Shown here: piece by piece, positions 51,843-60,880 of the stretch | How positions within the stretch are numbered: the first letter of the stretch is position 1 | Layout of the letters: every line of letters begins with the position of its first letter | Source of the DNA: Candidatus Raymondbacteria bacterium RIFOXYA2_FULL_49_16 | Lineage (GTDB): Bacteria; Fibrobacterota; OXYB2-FULL-49-7; XYB2-FULL-49-35 | Direction of reading: 5' to 3' | NCBI GenBank assembly: GCA_001789205.1 | Contig: MFYT01000002.1 | Location: 16,665 to 80,664 of the forward strand | DNA length: 64,000 bases | Made by a program: the position numbers and the translations under genes | Notes under the pieces: generated by a model | Told to the model about the DNA's origin: nothing | Seen by the model: only the letters and a program-made list of their open reading frames with translations | Databases searched by the model: none

Positions 51843-54800
51843 CTAAAAAAGCGTCAACTGTTCCGCTGCTGATTTTCTTTTCCTGGGTAGGACCGGTACG
51901 CATGCCTCAACCAGATCAGAATCTATAGCATCGAGGAAACGCGAACGCACGCGTTTCTCCTTTTTACCGTGTACAACCCGCGTGTCCGCGTGTGAGACAA
52001 ACAGCTGTTCCCGCGCGCGCGTTGCACCCACATACAGAAGCCTGCGCTCCTCCGCAAGGTCCGCGTCTTTCCTCTGTGAGGGAATATATCCCTCCTCGCA
52101 CCCCACGATGAAAACCGCCCGCCATTCAAGCCCCTTTGCCGCGTGCAGGGTCATGAGCGCAACGCCTTTTGCCCGAGGATCATAGAGATCAGCGTCTGTG
52201 CCAAGGGAAACAGCGTGCAGAAACGCCTGAAAATCCTGAGCAGCCTCGGCCTTGCGTAAAATCGCTTCCCAGTTGGGCGCACGCAGCGTTTCCTCATCAA
52301 TACCCGCCATAGTGCACGTATACTGGATGAGGGCTGGCAGATTTCGGGCCTTAATTCTCGATGCCGCTGTTTCCAGGTATTCGTCGAACCTGTCCAGGGC
52401 GGTTTTTTCAGATTGTGACAAGCCGCGCGTTGATTTCATGGTCTGAATCAACGGTTTTCCCCGCGGGTCCTGCTCCTGTATCGTCTGAAAGACGAGGGCG
52501 CAGGTTTTCTTTGACAAGCCTTTGATCCCCTGTTCAAAAAGACTGCCTGCCGTATACACACTTTCGGGCCTGCCAAGAAATACCAGGTACGCCATTACCT
52601 GGTTCACGTCCCTGGAATCAAAAAGGCTTTTCCGCGCAGCACGCTGGATGGGAATACCTGATCGTTCAAACGCCTTTTCAATCACGTCTCCTGCCGCATG
52701 CACCCTGTAAAGAACGGCGATGTCGTTCAACGCCAAATCACCGCTCCCCGACCTGCCCGAATCAATGGCAAAATGGCTAGATCCGCCAATGAGCGATTCA
52801 ATGGTTTTAACAACCTGTTCTGCCTCGGCATTTTCAGTGGGCAATTGGCTGATACTAACTTTTGTCCCTCCGGGTTTAGTGCCATGCAGAGGTTGAGCGC
52901 CAAGCACGGACGCGGAAACACCGAGTATCTCTGGGGTGGACCGGTAATTTGTTTCAAGCCGCACCTGCGATGCTCCGGAAAAGTCCTGTGTAAAACCCTT
53001 AAAGAACCTTACATCAGATCCGCGAAAACCGTAAATGGCCTGATCCGGGTCGCCTATGGCAAACAAATTGGGTTTTGTTCCGCATAAAAGCTTTAGCAGC
53101 AGGTACTGTGGTTCGTTCACATCCTGGTATTCGTCCACAAAAACATACGGCCACTGTTTCCTATATTTCGCAGCCGTTGATGCGTCAGCATCGAGAAGGC
53201 CTGCGGGAATTTCTACCAGATCTGCGAAATCCAGGACTCCGTAGGCCTTTTTAAGGCGTACATACGCCGCGCCATTGTCGCCCGCCTCTTTCATGAGGCG
53301 CTGCGCCTCCTCTTCGGAGAGAACCACCTGAAGTGCGACTGACGCTTTTTCCTGCGAAAGTATCTGCAACCCAAGTTTGTGAAATGTCGTCACCGTGGGC
53401 CGCAGGGTAATTTTATTGCGTATCAAAACCGCGTCAATGCGCTCTTTCATTTCATCAGCAGCGCGGTTTGAGAATGTGAGCGCAAGGATTGACTCCGGGC
53501 CGACATTCCGCTTTAAAATGAGATGTTCTATCCGGCTGACCAAGGTATGGGTCTTTCCAGTGCCCGGGCCCGCGATAACAATAATCGGCCCGCCTGCATG
53601 TTCGATAATGCTCTTTTGTTCTGCATTCTCTTTTTTTCCGGCAGCAGAGACGCTGCCGGTTAGCCTTGCGTTGGGTCTGCTGGGGCTTGACTCGGCCAGA
53701 GACGGCCTCCTCTCCTCGTTCCTCGCGCCTCGCTTCTCTTCTTTAAACAACTTCCCCTGTTTCGTCAATCCTTTCAATTCCTCGTCAGTAAACACCCTGA
53801 TTATCCCGAATTCGCCGTCGTATCCGGGTGTTGCATGAATTTTTCCTGCACGCACCCGACTGATCGCCTCGGCTAAAATCGCAGAACCTTTTTTCTGGAT
53901 TGATTCAAGAGGGATATCCAGAATTATGGATAATTCAGGCCCTATCTCATTGAGCAGACGATCGTATTCAGCTGTTACCTTCTTACTTGCAGGCCCGGTG
54001 TCGAGTATTTCTCCGATGATTTCCTTGAGCGAAACAATGCTCCTAAACGGGAACGCGCCTTCAGGCTTTGCGCCCATGGGCCGGTCTGCCAGCTCGTGCA
54101 CGCGATACATGACTCCAAGCGTAAGCGCTCCCTTGCACACGGGACAGCGGCCGTTCAATTTTCGCGATTCGTCTGGTAAAAGCGAAACCTTGCAGTTACG
54201 GTGTCCGTCAACATGATACTTGCCCTCTTCGGGAAAAAACTCCAGCGTACCAAGGAATCCTTCGGGTGTTTTCCGTTTGAGCGAATCCATGATGGCCTGG
54301 TACGACATGCTGCAGCTGAACACATTGGCCTCGCGGCCCAGCTTTGAGGCAGAATGCGCGTCTGAATTGCTGACTAAAGTATAGCGGTCGAGTTTTGACA
54401 CACGCCAGTTCATGGGCGGGTCTGATGAAAGTCCGGTCTCGAGCGCAAAAATATGGGGCGACAGGTCGCGATAGCATTCTTCTATGGAATCAAAGCCCGA
54501 CTTTGACCCAAGGACCGAGAACCAGGGGGTCCAGATATGCGCGGGAATCAGAACCGCGTCAGAAGATGCCTCAAGTAAAATCTCAAGCAGGTCTCGCGAG
54601 TCAAGGCCCAGAATCGGTCTGCCGTCTGAACGGATATTACCTATTGATTCCAGTTTTTTATTGAATTTTTCAACACTGTCCAGGCTGGGGAAACAGACAA
54701 CATGATGTACCTTTCGTGTCTTTTCCCCATATTTATAGATAGTGCTTATCTCTCCGGTAATGATAAAATGAATACTTTCTGACTTGCACGAATCCGGCAC

Positions 54801-55022
54801 CTCAGCCGCAGGCTTGGCCTTCTTCAGACTGAGCAGCCCGCTGCCATCTTCGATAAGTTTTGCCTTCATCTCCTTGACCCATGCCGGATGCGTACAATCA
54901 CCAGTGCCTATGAGAGAAATGCCTTTTAATTGCCCCCAGAAGGCAAGTGACTCAAACGAGATGTCTTTTGCTGTTGCCCGTGAATACGATGAATGGATGT
55001 GAAAATCAGCGATAAAGGGCAT
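51843..55022 (-). CDS. Fusion of endonuclease Q (PHP nuclease) with UvrD-type helicase
   Basis: A protein of about 1059 residues from ATG 55022. The N-terminal 410 residues match endonuclease Q: PHP metal motif FHIHSSYS (His8 and His10), TGDCTHPAW, SNSDAHS, a CPVCKG zinc-binding segment and HATPGYDGEFGIIRVF. A low-complexity linker (about 430-475) leads to an SF1A helicase with Walker A GPGTGKT, VDEYQD, GDPDQAIYGFRG, MTLHAAKGLEW and YVGATRAREQLF. EndoQ is known to nick DNA at deaminated bases, so the helicase could unwind from that nick. The start is four bases after the upstream stop. The combined length and domain order are unusual for either family alone. Confidence 0.85.
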   Translation of the reverse strand: MPFIADFHIHSSYSRATAKDISFESLAFWGQLKGISLIGTGDCTHPAWVKEMKAKLIEDGSGLLSLKKAKPAAEVPDSCKSESIHFIITGEISTIYKYGEKTRKVHHVVCFPSLDSVEKFNKKLESIGNIRSDGRPILGLDSRDLLEILLEASSDAVLIPAHIWTPWFSVLGSKSGFDSIEECYRDLSPHIFALETGLSSDPPMNWRVSKLDRYTLVSNSDAHSASKLGREANVFSCSMSYQAIMDSLKRKTPEGFLGTLEFFPEEGKYHVDGHRNCKVSLLPDESRKLNGRCPVCKGALTLGVMYRVHELADRPMGAKPEGAFPFRSIVSLKEIIGEILDTGPASKKVTAEYDRLLNEIGPELSIILDIPLESIQKKGSAILAEAISRVRAGKIHATPGYDGEFGIIRVFTDEELKGLTKQGKLFKEEKRGARNEERRPSLAESSPSRPNARLTGSVSAAGKKENAEQKSIIEHAGGPIIVIAGPGTGKTHTLVSRIEHLILKRNVGPESILALTFSNRAADEMKERIDAVLIRNKITLRPTVTTFHKLGLQILSQEKASVALQVVLSEEEAQRLMKEAGDNGAAYVRLKKAYGVLDFADLVEIPAGLLDADASTAAKYRKQWPYVFVDEYQDVNEPQYLLLKLLCGTKPNLFAIGDPDQAIYGFRGSDVRFFKGFTQDFSGASQVRLETNYRSTPEILGVSASVLGAQPLHGTKPGGTKVSISQLPTENAEAEQVVKTIESLIGGSSHFAIDSGRSGSGDLALNDIAVLYRVHAAGDVIEKAFERSGIPIQRAARKSLFDSRDVNQVMAYLVFLGRPESVYTAGSLFEQGIKGLSKKTCALVFQTIQEQDPRGKPLIQTMKSTRGLSQSEKTALDRFDEYLETAASRIKARNLPALIQYTCTMAGIDEETLRAPNWEAILRKAEAAQDFQAFLHAVSLGTDADLYDPRAKGVALMTLHAAKGLEWRAVFIVGCEEGYIPSQRKDADLAEERRLLYVGATRAREQLFVSHADTRVVHGKKEKRVRSRFLDAIDSDLVEACVPVLPRKRKSAAEQLTLF

Positions 55023-55026
55023 GGGA

Positions 55027-55299
55027 TCAGGCGTCCTGTCTCTGTTTTTCAATTCTGGCATTCCTGAAATAGAGCAGAGTATCGATGCAGACCATGATCA
55101 GGTTCAGCACATAGAGAATAATGACCAGATCGAACGAATACAGAAGCTTATGGGTTATTCCGGAAACATAGCCAAAAAGAAGAATAATGAGAAAGAGAAG
55201 GCTTTTTCCCTTGGTTGACCGCGATGTGTAGGACCGGTAAATGGAAAACGGCCAGGCAGCGCCAAAGCAGACAAGCATCAAGGTTTCAAAAATACTCAC
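55027..55299 (-). CDS. Small membrane protein, PQ-loop/SemiSWEET-like
   Basis: A 90-residue protein with three likely membrane spans. FGAAWPFSIYRSYTSRSTKGKSLLF resembles the PQ-loop repeat, with the Pro in the first span and an Arg/Ser/Thr-rich turn after it, as in SemiSWEET-type sugar transporters or similar small membrane proteins. The last span ends in LLYFRNARIEKQ. It lies directly before the endoQ-uvrD gene, whose start is four bases after its stop, and is presumably co-transcribed. Its relation to repair is unclear. Confidence 0.5.
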   Translation of the reverse strand: MSIFETLMLVCFGAAWPFSIYRSYTSRSTKGKSLLFLIILLFGYVSGITHKLLYSFDLVIILYVLNLIMVCIDTLLYFRNARIEKQRQDA

Positions 55300-55456
55300 A
55301 CATCATCCCTGTTGAATGAATAGTGAAAATCGCATATGGAACGCGTTGAAATCAATAAAAAGGGCCAAGCCCAGGTGCTTCTGAGACCGGCTGCAGACGC
55401 GCCAAAGCTCACCTATCTACCCATGTTTATTTCCACCAATCTCTAAGGGACAGCGC
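55300..55456. other. Gap with one possible 36-residue ORF
   Basis: A plus-strand frame at 55336-55446 begins MERVEINKKGQ and ends FISTNL. It has no clear ribosome binding site and resembles no known family, so it may be a fragment or chance. Nothing else was seen in the gap. Confidence 0.3.
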
Positions 55457-57928
55457 TTATTTAAGCAATAGTGCCTTTTTTGACATCCTAAATTTTCCTG
55501 CAGTCAGTCTGAAAACATATAATCCCGAGGGACGGTTAACTGCGCCCCATTTGCACCGGTAAAAACCCTTATTCTGATTCTTGTTTACAACGATAGTGAC
55601 AAGTTTGCCCTGACTGTTGAAGACCTCTACCTTTACATTGGATGCAGCGGAAAGATTATACCATATTGTTATGGCAGGATTGAATGGGTTTGGTGACAAA
55701 TCAAGCGAACCGACGCCCTCGCTGCTCGAAGCAAGCTGACCGATATGTGTTATCAGGGAATCAGGCCTGAACATAACCGCATCCGCAATTACATACCCGC
55801 TTGTGCCGCTGTTTGAGATAATAACACGTCCCGAACTGCCGGAATCGAATGGAAAACCGCCGATTTTTACCCAAAGACCGTTGTCGTTCCGCATATTAAC
55901 CGTGATCGTGTCCGCGCCTCCGTTGTGGTCAACTATCACGGGAACATTGGTGGCCCTATTATCCCCTGCGGTCCAGACCAGAAAGACATCGTACTGGCCG
56001 GTTGCGGGAAGGACCGGAACATAGGCCACGCTCTTGCTCCCCTTGCCGGCATTGCCGTCATGCAGGTAGTCGGTCCCGTAATACCCCCAGGTAGAGGTGC
56101 TGGATGTCCAGCTGTCATTCACCTGGGCTTCTGTATTGTCAATAATAATAGCGTTCATCGTATCTGTAGTGTCAATGGCTTGAGGACCCATCAGGGTCTG
56201 CAAGTCTGCGAAATAGCTCTGATATATATCCCTTGGCAATGCGGAATAGGTCTTGCACAGGTGCGCTGCCATGCCCACAACCTCGCCAGCCATACCCAGA
56301 GTGCGCATGACACGCACTGATCCGAGCGCCATATGGGTAACGCTCATGCACCGGCCTGCCATAAACAGGTTGTCTATGTTTTTGGAATAGAAGCAGCGGT
56401 ATGGCACTGCCGAGGTCGGGGAAACGTTGCCTTGTAAGCAGTTGGAAATAAACGGATCAGCAGGGAAGAGGGCTGCATTCCAAGGTTCCGGATAATGCAG
56501 GTCAATTGGCCAGGTTGGTCCCACGCAACCATCGGGGAAAGCCGTTGGATTTAAGAGGTCCTGCTGGGTCATGACATAGTCCCCTATCAACCGCCGCGAT
56601 TCCCTTTTTCCGGATATATGCCCTACAAATGAAAGTTTCCAATTCGGATAGAGTCCTTTTACGTTTTTCAGGAACGACCAGTTTCCATAAATGGCGCGGA
56701 AATTGCAGTCCCTGATATATTCGCCTTCTGTGATCTGATTTCGATAAAAGCCCGTCTCCCACTGCCAGTTATTCTGCGTTGTCTCAAGAAAATTATTATA
56801 TGTGGCTTCACTGAACTGCAGGGCCCAAGGGCATACTGGAAAACCGGAAGCCGCGGTCTCCTGGACAGCATACCATCGATTGGTTACCCCCATGCACATG
56901 CTGTCCGCGGTGACTGGCGCCCCCGTCTCTCCGGTCGCAGCCCGGCTTTCACGCCCCATCATATATTCAGCGCCTGCCAAAAAACCGATAGTGCCGTCGC
57001 CGCTGCAATCGGCAAATACCCGTGCAGGAAAACGCCACTCCCGTCCGCTCATGATATGTTTGGCATAAACGGCAACTATATGAGAGCTGTCCATTTCGGC
57101 TTGGAACGCGTGCGTATTCATAAACAGTGAAATATTAGATTCGTTCAAAACAAGATTCAACTTTCCCGCGTCACCGAGCATGGTAATTTCCGCCACAATG
57201 GAGCCAAGATTGGGATAGGGATATCTGCGAATGCCACCCTCAGTTCCAACGCCCACCTCTGAACTGGCGTTGCCGCCCAACACTGGCCGGTCCTGAATCA
57301 ACGCCACCGAGCAGCCATGGCGTGCTGCTGCAATTGCCGCACTAATACCGGCAATACCTCCGCCCACGACAACCAGATCGTATATGCCCGTATCAGGAGG
57401 AATTGCCGGCAACCCGAGTAGGGACTTTCGGAGATCTGACAGAACAACACCATCATTCGGCGGAAGTAAAGCGGTCTCGCGGAACAGTATAGCGTCGCAG
57501 CGGCCTTCGAATCCTGTTGAATCCTTCAGCCGTATCTCTGTCTGGATATTACCAATTGCGACTGTTCCGCCATATTCCCATTGCCACGAGCCATCGCCCC
57601 CGACACCGAAGAGCGAGTCCGAGGCATGCCCGTCAACCAATAATCTGAATGCGCCTGGTCCGGCGGGAGCAACCCAATCCCTTGTCCTAACATATATATG
57701 AAAAACTCCCGTATTGGGAAATGTGACCGTTGTAACGGCATCTGTCACAGGGATGCCCATGCCATGCGCCAGCAGGAAGGGGGAGCCCATCTGATCCATG
57801 AACTGCTGGTCAACAGCCCATCCCCCTCTGTCTGTGAAACCTTCAGCCTCAACCAGAACATCGGAGGCGAACAGGATGTGAACTGACAAAAACAGCGCGC
57901 ATGTGAAAACCAATAAGTGAGAAATCAA
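55457..57928 (-). CDS. Secreted FAD-dependent oxidoreductase with golvesin-like and sorting domains
   Basis: An 823-residue exported protein starting at TTG with GGAGG five bases ahead. After the signal comes a beta-sandwich (25-150), then a FAD-binding core with VVVGGGIAGIS (about 186-196) and DRPVLGGNASSEVGVG, the FAD_oxidored (PF12831) pattern, a golvesin-like module (about 640-745, STSTWGYYGTDYLHDG) and a sorting domain (LSPNPFNPAITI, PSGLYVF, KKALLLK). An extracytoplasmic flavoprotein of this layout often appears near carbohydrate-active enzymes, but its substrate is unknown. It lies 22 bp after the IclR gene on the same strand and is likely co-transcribed with it. Confidence 0.75.
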   Translation of the reverse strand: MISHLLVFTCALFLSVHILFASDVLVEAEGFTDRGGWAVDQQFMDQMGSPFLLAHGMGIPVTDAVTTVTFPNTGVFHIYVRTRDWVAPAGPGAFRLLVDGHASDSLFGVGGDGSWQWEYGGTVAIGNIQTEIRLKDSTGFEGRCDAILFRETALLPPNDGVVLSDLRKSLLGLPAIPPDTGIYDLVVVGGGIAGISAAIAAARHGCSVALIQDRPVLGGNASSEVGVGTEGGIRRYPYPNLGSIVAEITMLGDAGKLNLVLNESNISLFMNTHAFQAEMDSSHIVAVYAKHIMSGREWRFPARVFADCSGDGTIGFLAGAEYMMGRESRAATGETGAPVTADSMCMGVTNRWYAVQETAASGFPVCPWALQFSEATYNNFLETTQNNWQWETGFYRNQITEGEYIRDCNFRAIYGNWSFLKNVKGLYPNWKLSFVGHISGKRESRRLIGDYVMTQQDLLNPTAFPDGCVGPTWPIDLHYPEPWNAALFPADPFISNCLQGNVSPTSAVPYRCFYSKNIDNLFMAGRCMSVTHMALGSVRVMRTLGMAGEVVGMAAHLCKTYSALPRDIYQSYFADLQTLMGPQAIDTTDTMNAIIIDNTEAQVNDSWTSSTSTWGYYGTDYLHDGNAGKGSKSVAYVPVLPATGQYDVFLVWTAGDNRATNVPVIVDHNGGADTITVNMRNDNGLWVKIGGFPFDSGSSGRVIISNSGTSGYVIADAVMFRPDSLITHIGQLASSSEGVGSLDLSPNPFNPAITIWYNLSAASNVKVEVFNSQGKLVTIVVNKNQNKGFYRCKWGAVNRPSGLYVFRLTAGKFRMSKKALLLK

Positions 57929-57950
57929 ATGAGCCTCCTTCGTTTTACTG

Positions 57951-58655
57951 TCACAAACTGAACGCCTGTCCGTCCTTTTGCATGGTCTTGACTATGGCGG
58001 ATGCTGCTTTGTGCAGCATGGTAGCAAGGCGCGGAACCTCGGCCTCTGATATTTTACCGGCAAATGCAAGTCCCGCAAACGCAGGTTCGCCTATAGCCAC
58101 ACCAAGCGAACCAGCAATTTTGTCCTTGCGTAGAAGACAATAACCTGTTTCCCTGATATCCAGTGCCGCCTTTTCATTGAATTCTTTTATATCAGCGGCA
58201 AGATCGGGCCTGAAGGCAAGTATCGCACGACCAATACTCGAATTGAGCGCAGGATAAAGGCCGTGATCGGTGATCGCACCTTCTGCGGCCATTGATGGTT
58301 CACCGTGATAAAGGTAACACACCTTGTCTTGCCATAACACCCCAAGAGCAACGTTATAATCCCTGCAGACCAGTTTTTTTATAACTGGTAAAGCAGAACG
58401 CAGAAGGCCTGAAGCTCTGAGGCTTTGTGCGGCAAGCACATGGATGCCAGGACCTGGGCGGTATTTCCGGTCCTCTGTCTGGTTAAGGTAACCCAGAAAA
58501 CAGAGCGTACCCAGAAGGCGATTGATGCGGGTTCTTTCAAGGTTTAAATGCGCGGCCACTTCAGCAGGGCCCACTGGCCTGCCTATAGAGATGACATCCT
58601 GCAGACAGCTGAGTCCATTTATAAGGCCAAGGCTTGGTTGGGCTGGTTTTTTCAT
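57951..58655 (-). CDS. IclR-family transcriptional regulator
   Basis: A 234-residue regulator: winged helix (GRPVGPAEVAAHLNLERTRINRLL, about 30-60) and an effector-binding domain with LGVLWQDKVCYLYHGEPS and IGRAILAF, then IRETGYCLLRKDKIAGSLGVAIG. The start codon lies four bases after a 21-bp inverted repeat that overlaps the start point of its own promoter, so autorepression is likely. It precedes the flavoprotein gene and probably controls it. The ligand is unknown. Confidence 0.85.
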   Translation of the reverse strand: MKKPAQPSLGLINGLSCLQDVISIGRPVGPAEVAAHLNLERTRINRLLGTLCFLGYLNQTEDRKYRPGPGIHVLAAQSLRASGLLRSALPVIKKLVCRDYNVALGVLWQDKVCYLYHGEPSMAAEGAITDHGLYPALNSSIGRAILAFRPDLAADIKEFNEKAALDIRETGYCLLRKDKIAGSLGVAIGEPAFAGLAFAGKISEAEVPRLATMLHKAASAIVKTMQKDGQAFSL

Positions 58656-58658
58656 AAT

Positions 58659-58679
58659 ATAGTGCTATTATAGCACTAT
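58659..58679. promoter_or_regulatory. Likely IclR operator
   Basis: ATAGTGCTA, three bases, TAGCACTAT: a perfect 9-bp inverted repeat between the -10 element and the IclR start codon, so a bound dimer would block transcription. Confidence 0.65.
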
Positions 58680-58683
58680 TAAT

Positions 58684-58712
58684 AATATAACGCTTTTTGG
58701 TTGAAAATGCAA
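58684..58712 (-). promoter_or_regulatory. Promoter of the IclR gene
   Basis: On the minus strand TTGCAT (58707-58712), a 17-bp spacer and TATATT (58684-58689) lie just upstream of the inverted repeat. No Shine-Dalgarno sequence lies before the ATG. Confidence 0.6.
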
Positions 58713-58791
58713 CTGGTATTTGATTGTACTAATCACACATCCATAGACGAACTAAGTTCTGCCACACTGCGGGTCATCGTATCTTGGGTGA

Positions 58792-59928
58792 TTAAAATGA
58801 CAGGTATTGTTCTGCTTTGGCAAACCGTTTATTGCGCCTTCCCAACAAGCCCAGGGATGACACCCGGCCGCCATTCCTGCGCACTGCCAAAATCGTATTC
58901 ACTGTCCTGGGCCCCAAGCCCGGGACCCTCAGCAGCTGCAGTTTTGTTGCCTTGTTGATATTGATGGGAAAAAACTCAGGATGGCGCTGCGCCCACAGCT
59001 CCTTGGGGTCTGTCTCAAGGGAAAGATGCCCATTGGCACCAAAGGGTATCTCCTGGGCCGAAAATCCGTACTTTCTCAATAAAAAGTCAGTCTGATATAA
59101 TCTGTGCTCCCGGGTCAGCATGTCGCTGTTTGAGTTTATTGAATGTTCGCCGGGCATTGATCCGTGGCCCACGCCGCGCTGATACGCGCTGAAATAAACC
59201 CGGTTTAAACCCAGCCGTTGGTACAATCCATGAGTATACGTGACAAGCTCCTGATCGGTTTCATCAGAAGCGCCAACGACAAATTGCGTGGTCACATGCT
59301 TGCCTGCAAAACGGCCGCCCTTTGCCGTGAGTTCGTGGAGCAGTTTAAGCGGTCTGATAATCTGCATGTCGTAATCCTTTCCTTTGCATACCTGGTCAAA
59401 ATGGCGTTTGCCCGGCACCTCCATGTTCAGGGAGACTGAATGTGCAAGGGAAAGGGCCTCGGAAATTGCGCCATCCGAAGCGCCGGGTATTATTTTGAGG
59501 TGCGTATATCCCCTGAAACCCCGCGTGCGCACATAGCGGGCAGAGGTAATGAGCCGCTCCATGGTTGTATCAGGATCGCGATCAACACCACTGCTCAAAA
59601 AGAGGCCACTTACCATGCGCTTACGGTAATAATCCAGAAAAAGGCTGCCAATGGCTTCCGGAGAAAGCGCACAGCGCCGCACATCGTTTCCCACGCGCAA
59701 AGGGCAGTAGAGGCAGTTGTTGACGCAGGTGTTTGCCATGAGGGTTTTAAGAAGAAAGGTCCGTGCGCCGTTAAAAAGCGTGACCGGATAAATCCACTGG
59801 TTGTCCTGCGAACGGGTCCGGTGCTCCTGCTTTGTTGTTCCGCATGAACAGGCAAGATCGTACTGGGATGCCTTGGAAAGGATTTGCAGCTTATCGACGG
59901 TTGATAGACCTGTTTGAATATATGCCAT
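58792..59928 (-). CDS. Radical SAM protein linked to uracil-DNA glycosylase (putative DNA modification/repair)
   Basis: A 378-residue protein of the rSAM_link_UDG group, normally next to a UDG-like gene. The cluster motif is CVNNCLYC (Cys68, 72, 75), preceded by an unusual CSCG at residues 27-30. The chain includes GFRGYTHLKIIPG and MEVPGKRHFD and closes with a helix-hairpin-helix motif (INKATKLQLLRVPGLG) that binds DNA. The partner glycosylase is missing from the window. The promoter has a LexA-like palindrome, which supports a repair role. Confidence 0.82.
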   Translation of the reverse strand: MAYIQTGLSTVDKLQILSKASQYDLACSCGTTKQEHRTRSQDNQWIYPVTLFNGARTFLLKTLMANTCVNNCLYCPLRVGNDVRRCALSPEAIGSLFLDYYRKRMVSGLFLSSGVDRDPDTTMERLITSARYVRTRGFRGYTHLKIIPGASDGAISEALSLAHSVSLNMEVPGKRHFDQVCKGKDYDMQIIRPLKLLHELTAKGGRFAGKHVTTQFVVGASDETDQELVTYTHGLYQRLGLNRVYFSAYQRGVGHGSMPGEHSINSNSDMLTREHRLYQTDFLLRKYGFSAQEIPFGANGHLSLETDPKELWAQRHPEFFPININKATKLQLLRVPGLGPRTVNTILAVRRNGGRVSSLGLLGRRNKRFAKAEQYLSF

Positions 59929-60182
59929 GGCTTTGTGTCGGGTTACCTGGAAAGATAGTGAACACGTGTTCAGTAGTGCAAGAGTTTTTATTCTCCTGGG
60001 ACTTGTAACTGTTCAACCTGTAATATACTCCATAAACATGCGACATTTTATAGAGCATAGTGACCGACATCCTGCTAAAATTCAGCTTTTGCTTTGATCC
60101 TCTCCAATGTTGCATTTTTAATCCATGACATATATTGCGAGGCAATGCTGTCATTGGAGACATAGCTTCTGGGGCTTTATCA
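59929..60182. other. Gap with the repair-gene promoter, otherwise empty
   Basis: The only structure seen is the promoter and GAAC-N4-GTTC box at 59952-59981. Short frames in the rest show no family, codon pattern or ribosome binding site. Confidence 0.5.
59952..59981 (-). promoter_or_regulatory. Promoter with a LexA-like box
   Basis: On the minus strand TTGCAC (59976-59981) and TATCTT (59952-59957) are 18 bp apart and enclose the perfect palindrome GAACACGTGTTC (59960-59971). GAAC-N4-GTTC is the core of the Gram-positive LexA box. The spot between -35 and -10 is where a repressor would act. Confidence 0.6.
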
Positions 60183-60550
60183 GGAACAAGCGGGTGCGTT
60201 GAGCTGGGAACTGCTGGGGAAGCTCTGTAAGGCAGCCTATGAAGTGTTCTTTGAGGCCATGGCCGCCGAGGTTGGCGACGATGTTGTTTTCCCCGGCATG
60301 GTTGCAGCGGTCCAGACCTTTGGCGACCTATCCAGAACAGGGGAACGAACTTTTCAAGTCCGGCAATCCAAGAAATTTCCAAATATTTGATCCATTAGAT
60401 TTTCTGGCTGAAGTAACCCAGCATATTCCTAACAAGGGAGAGCATCAGGTACGGTACTATGGCATGTATTCGAATAAGAAACGGGGTATGCGAGGTACGG
60501 TAGCTGAAAAAGCGGATTGAAAAACCACCAAGCATCAGACAGCGAATGAC

Positions 60551-60579
60551 GCCCGCCCTGAGCTTGCCGAAGGGTGGGC
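60551..60579. repeat. REP-like palindrome 1
   Basis: GCCCGCCCT and AGGGTGGGC form an 8-of-9 matched stem around GAGCTTGCCGA, the look of a common mobile REP-type repeat. It lies in frame within the transposase remnant. Confidence 0.5.
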
Positions 60580-60743
60580 TGTCCTTATAAAATTGATTTA
60601 TGAGATTGATCCGCTGAAATGCCCGAAATGCGGTGGCATGATGAAGATTCTAAGCTGCATAAAACAGCCCCAAGTCATAGAACATATTTTAAGGCACTGT
60701 AACCTGTGGAAAGAGGCGAAACCCCGTCCCCCACCGGAAATCT

Positions 60744-60805
60744 GCCCGCCTCGACCCGCCTTGCCCGCCGCAAGGCGAGGCAGGCTCGCTCTCGGCGAGG
60801 CGGGC
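60744..60805. repeat. REP-like palindrome 2
   Basis: A GC-rich 62-bp segment with 10-bp perfect terminal inverted repeats (GCCCGCCTCG ... CGAGGCGGGC) and an inner hairpin (CGCCTTG ... CAAGGCG). It interrupts the C-terminal part of the transposase remnant without closing the reading frame. Confidence 0.6.
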
Positions 60806-60880
60806 GTTATTTCCCCGTCCCAAGAAGACCCACTACCTGATTATACTGTCTTCGAGGACCTGCCTTCGTACGATAATTAA

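Larger units (their letters stand above)
60183..60880 (+). pseudogene. Decayed IS91-type transposase
   Basis: Pieces of an IS91/IS801-type transposase in order: ALSWELLGKLCKAAYEVF ... VVFPGMVAAVQTFGDL (frame 1), then after a shift near 60330-60370 FDPLDFLAEVTQHIPNKGE ... VRYYGMYSNKKRGMRG, then IYEIDPLKCPKCGGMMKI ... VIEHILRHCNLW with the usual Cys pair, ending DYTVFEDLPSYDN. The catalytic middle is deleted. Two palindromic elements (60551-60579 and 60744-60805) lie in frame within it. It is a dead remnant. Confidence 0.75.

Noticed and set aside
55336-55446. A 36-codon frame as a real small gene
   Set aside because: No ribosome binding site and no family match; left as a note in the gap entry only.
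59891-60382. Minus-strand frame of 163 codons upstream of the radical SAM gene
   Set aside because: It runs through the LexA-like promoter and the antisense of the transposase remnant, and its product resembles nothing.
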